From Rubrobacter sp. (GTDB taxonomy: Bacteria; Actinomycetota; Rubrobacteria; Rubrobacterales; Rubrobacteraceae), in NCBI GenBank assembly GCA_013815485.1, contig JACDGB010000117.1, positions 1-6,231 on the forward strand: a DNA stretch of 6,231 nt, read 5' to 3'. The position numbers and the translations under genes are program-made. The notes under the pieces are model-generated. The model was given only the letters and a program-made list of their open reading frames with translations, was not told the origin of the DNA and did no database searches. Position 1 is the stretch's first letter. The number at the start of each line of letters is the position of its first letter. Below are positions 5,735-6,231 of the stretch, in pieces.

Positions 5735-6231
5735 ATGGCGGCAACGAGGCGGCGGCCGCTTTCGCGGCGGCGGATTCTGGAGGCGGCGGTGGGGTTCGTG
5801 GATCGGGAGGGATTGGAGGCTCTTTCGATGCGAAAGCTCGGGAGTGAGTTGGGGGTGGAGGCGATGTCGCTCTACAACCACGTCCCGAACAAGGGCGCGT
5901 TGCTCGATGGGATGGTGGAGGTTTTGCTGGGGGATCTGGAGGTCCCGCCAGAGGGCGAAGATTGGGAGGAGCGCATCCGGGAGGCGTACCGGCGTTTCCG
6001 GCGGCTCGCGCACGCGCACCCCGACATCTTCCCGTTGCTCATAACGCGCCCGCCTGAGGCGATGTATGGAGTATGGCTGGCGGAGGAGTTTCTCAAGACA
6101 TTGCGGGAGGCTGGTTTCGAGCCTCGGATGGCGCTGCATGCTTTTCGGACGCTAAACAGTTACACGGTTGGGTATGCGATGGCGGAGATCCGGGACTTCG
6201 CCCTGGAGCCAGGCGGGGCCAGGATGGGCGC
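5735..6231 (+). CDS. TetR/AcrR-family transcriptional repressor, 5' part (3' end outside window)
   Basis: The frame stays open from ATG 5735 to the window end (165 residues plus two bases), so the C-terminus is missing; family members are usually about 190-240 residues. After a basic N-terminus (TRRRPLSRRR), residues about 11-62 form the TetR DNA-binding domain: RILEAAVGFVDREGLEALSM, then the helix-turn-helix RKLGSELGVEAMSLYNHVPN, then KGALLDGMVEVLL. Residues about 80-152 (AYRRFRRLAHAHPDIFPLL, then LAEEFLKTLREAGFEP and FRTLNSYTVGYAM) resemble the C-terminal ligand-binding domain of the tetracycline-repressor subgroup (TetR_C). Such proteins bind DNA as dimers and release it on ligand binding. 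The ligand and targets are unknown; targets are often neighbouring genes such as efflux pumps or enzymes, here beyond the right edge. A promoter and near-palindrome directly upstream suggest self-repression. It is not clearly linked to the glycosyltransferase, since 119 bases with a separate promoter lie between. Confidence 0.92.
   Translation, partial: MAATRRRPLSRRRILEAAVGFVDREGLEALSMRKLGSELGVEAMSLYNHVPNKGALLDGMVEVLLGDLEVPPEGEDWEERIREAYRRFRRLAHAHPDIFPLLITRPPEAMYGVWLAEEFLKTLREAGFEPRMALHAFRTLNSYTVGYAMAEIRDFALEPGGARMG

Noticed and set aside
5714..6139. 141-codon minus-strand ORF opposite the TetR-family gene
   Set aside because: The + strand encodes an unmistakable TetR DNA-binding domain with a ribosome binding site; the minus ORF is a Pro/Arg/His-rich shadow.
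1..6231. CRISPR array, tRNA, rRNA, insertion sequence, toxin-antitoxin or defence genes
   Set aside because: No regular repeat-spacer pattern, cloverleaf, transposase or terminal inverted repeats were seen, and no protein here belongs to such systems.

Overview
The window looks like a stretch of high-GC actinobacterial chromosome, probably from Rubrobacter or a close relative. This is inferred from GC-rich third codon positions, frequent TTG starts, GGAGG-type ribosome binding sites and the gene families present; no marker gene fixes the taxon. All genes that can be supported lie on the + strand. Both edges cut through genes.

Layout: (1) Bases 1-1122 hold the 3' part of a PucR/CdaR-type transcription factor with a GGDEF-like central domain and a C-terminal helix-turn-helix. 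(2) A 281-bp gap leads to a complete Amt/AmtB-type ammonium channel gene (1404-2828, TTG start, strong Shine-Dalgarno) with the expected pore residues and a signal peptide. (3) The amt gene is followed by two large, adjoining inverted repeats (2842-2936). (4) A small gene (2971-3252) encodes a 93-aa protein that resembles a single bacterial PH-like domain. (5) A 344-bp stretch (3253-3596) has no convincing gene. It contains a possible 39-codon membrane-peptide ORF or gene remnant and a 14-bp direct repeat. (6) A long gene (3633-5615, true start uncertain) encodes a multispanning GT-C-type membrane glycosyltransferase of the GT39/GT83/ArnT kind with a C-terminal extracytoplasmic domain. (7) An AT-rich intergenic region carries a 29-bp near-palindrome overlapping a plausible promoter. 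(8) A TetR-family repressor gene starts at 5735 and runs off the right edge.

Functional reading: the PucR-type regulator next to amt suggests a nitrogen-related locus, but no PII (glnK) gene follows amt in this window. The glycosyltransferase appears independent and is probably involved in envelope glycan or protein glycosylation. The TetR gene probably represses itself through the palindrome and may control genes beyond the window. I saw no CRISPR array, tRNA, rRNA, insertion sequence or defence system. Most of the window is ordinary chromosome; the items most worth checking are the TetR operator, the glycosyltransferase start codon, the paired hairpins after amt and the repeat/remnant region at 3414-3535.
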